A stretch of DNA of 23,723 nucleotides from CAZHDB01 sp964531225 (GTDB lineage: Archaea; Thermoproteota; Thermoprotei_A; Sulfolobales; Desulfurococcaceae). Below, piece by piece: positions 23,626 through 23,723 of this stretch. Position numbers and translations under genes: made by a program. The stretch is taken from NCBI GenBank assembly GCA_964531225.1, contig CAZHDB010000025.1, forward strand, positions 1 to 23,723, written 5' to 3'. Numbering within the stretch: the stretch's first letter is position 1; every line of letters begins with the position of its first letter. The notes below the pieces were generated by a model. It did no database searches, was not told the origin of the DNA, and was given only the letters and a program-made list of their open reading frames with translations.

Positions 23626-23723
23626 TGCCCTTTTCTCACCAATTCCTTCAACCCTCATAAGCTCAGCCATACTTGCATTAGCTATTGCTTTCAATGTACC
23701 AAAATATTCAAGTAATTTCCTAG
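23569..23723 (-). CDS. C-terminal HhH domain of an XPF/Hef-type nuclease (5' end outside window)
   Basis: The minus strand is open from the window edge to TAA at 23571-23569, giving about 51 C-terminal residues. They read YFGTLKAIANASMAELMRV, then EGIGEKRASDIYAIFNTPWK, followed by a short basic end. This is a helix-hairpin-helix DNA-binding domain of the kind that closes archaeal XPF (ERCC4-type) nucleases, which cut branched DNA during repair and use PCNA as partner. The ERCC4 nuclease core lies outside the window, so other HhH proteins remain possible. It overlaps the convergent small gene by 57 bases. Confidence 0.7.
   Translation of the reverse strand, partial: RKLLEYFGTLKAIANASMAELMRVEGIGEKRASDIYAIFNTPWKRKESNQ

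Overview
The window reads as a gene-dense stretch of an AT-rich, hyperthermophilic crenarchaeal chromosome, most likely Desulfurococcales and resembling Staphylothermus (inference). The grounds are a crenarchaeal-type single-OB-fold SSB with a Gly/Arg tail, a PEP synthase of the type known from that genus, GGTG-type Shine-Dalgarno sites, archaeal TATA boxes, an archaeal C/D box sRNA and the C-terminus of an XPF-like nuclease. Genes lie nearly back to back. No tRNA, rRNA, CRISPR array, insertion sequence or integrase was seen, and no gap between genes exceeds 300 bases.

Layout, left end (1-5100): the 3' part of a Tyr-rich, probably cell-surface protein; a clan MH (M28/DUF4910-like) zinc aminopeptidase on the minus strand; then three plus-strand genes (a PF06695-type small membrane protein, an unknown helical protein and a four-helix membrane protein). 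The last runs 140 bp antisense into the next operon. Positions 4956-8241 (minus strand) hold a RavA-like MoxR ATPase, a ViaA-like VWA protein and a small radical SAM enzyme.

Middle (8479-12533): a small unknown gene (minus), a DUF123 GIY-YIG-like protein, ssb overlapping a PqqD-like gene, a tandem winged-helix protein, a secreted transglutaminase-like protein, a GC-rich candidate ncRNA at 12055-12125, and a one-finger C2H2 protein on the minus strand.

Right half (12806-19999) carries the parts of a biotin-dependent acyl-CoA carboxylase: thiolase and carboxyltransferase as a tight operon, the biotin carrier convergent to them, and the biotin carboxylase 2.3 kb further on. Between them sit an M20 peptidase and an overlapping gene with an exact JAMM (H-x-H-x10-D) metalloprotease motif. 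A textbook C/D box sRNA (20001-20049) starts one nucleotide after the biotin carboxylase stop codon. Then follow PEP synthase with a clear promoter, a small GNAT-like protein, a small beta-alpha-beta-beta-alpha protein, and the HhH C-terminus of an XPF/Hef-type nuclease on the minus strand.

The strongest non-obvious observations are the C/D box sRNA at the 3' end of a metabolic gene, the exact JAMM motif next to a peptidase, the RavA/ViaA/radical SAM trio, the 140-bp antisense C-terminal overlap, the GC-rich hairpin RNA candidate, and a repeated start-site layout in which the Shine-Dalgarno GGTG itself contains an in-frame GTG that can mislead start calling.
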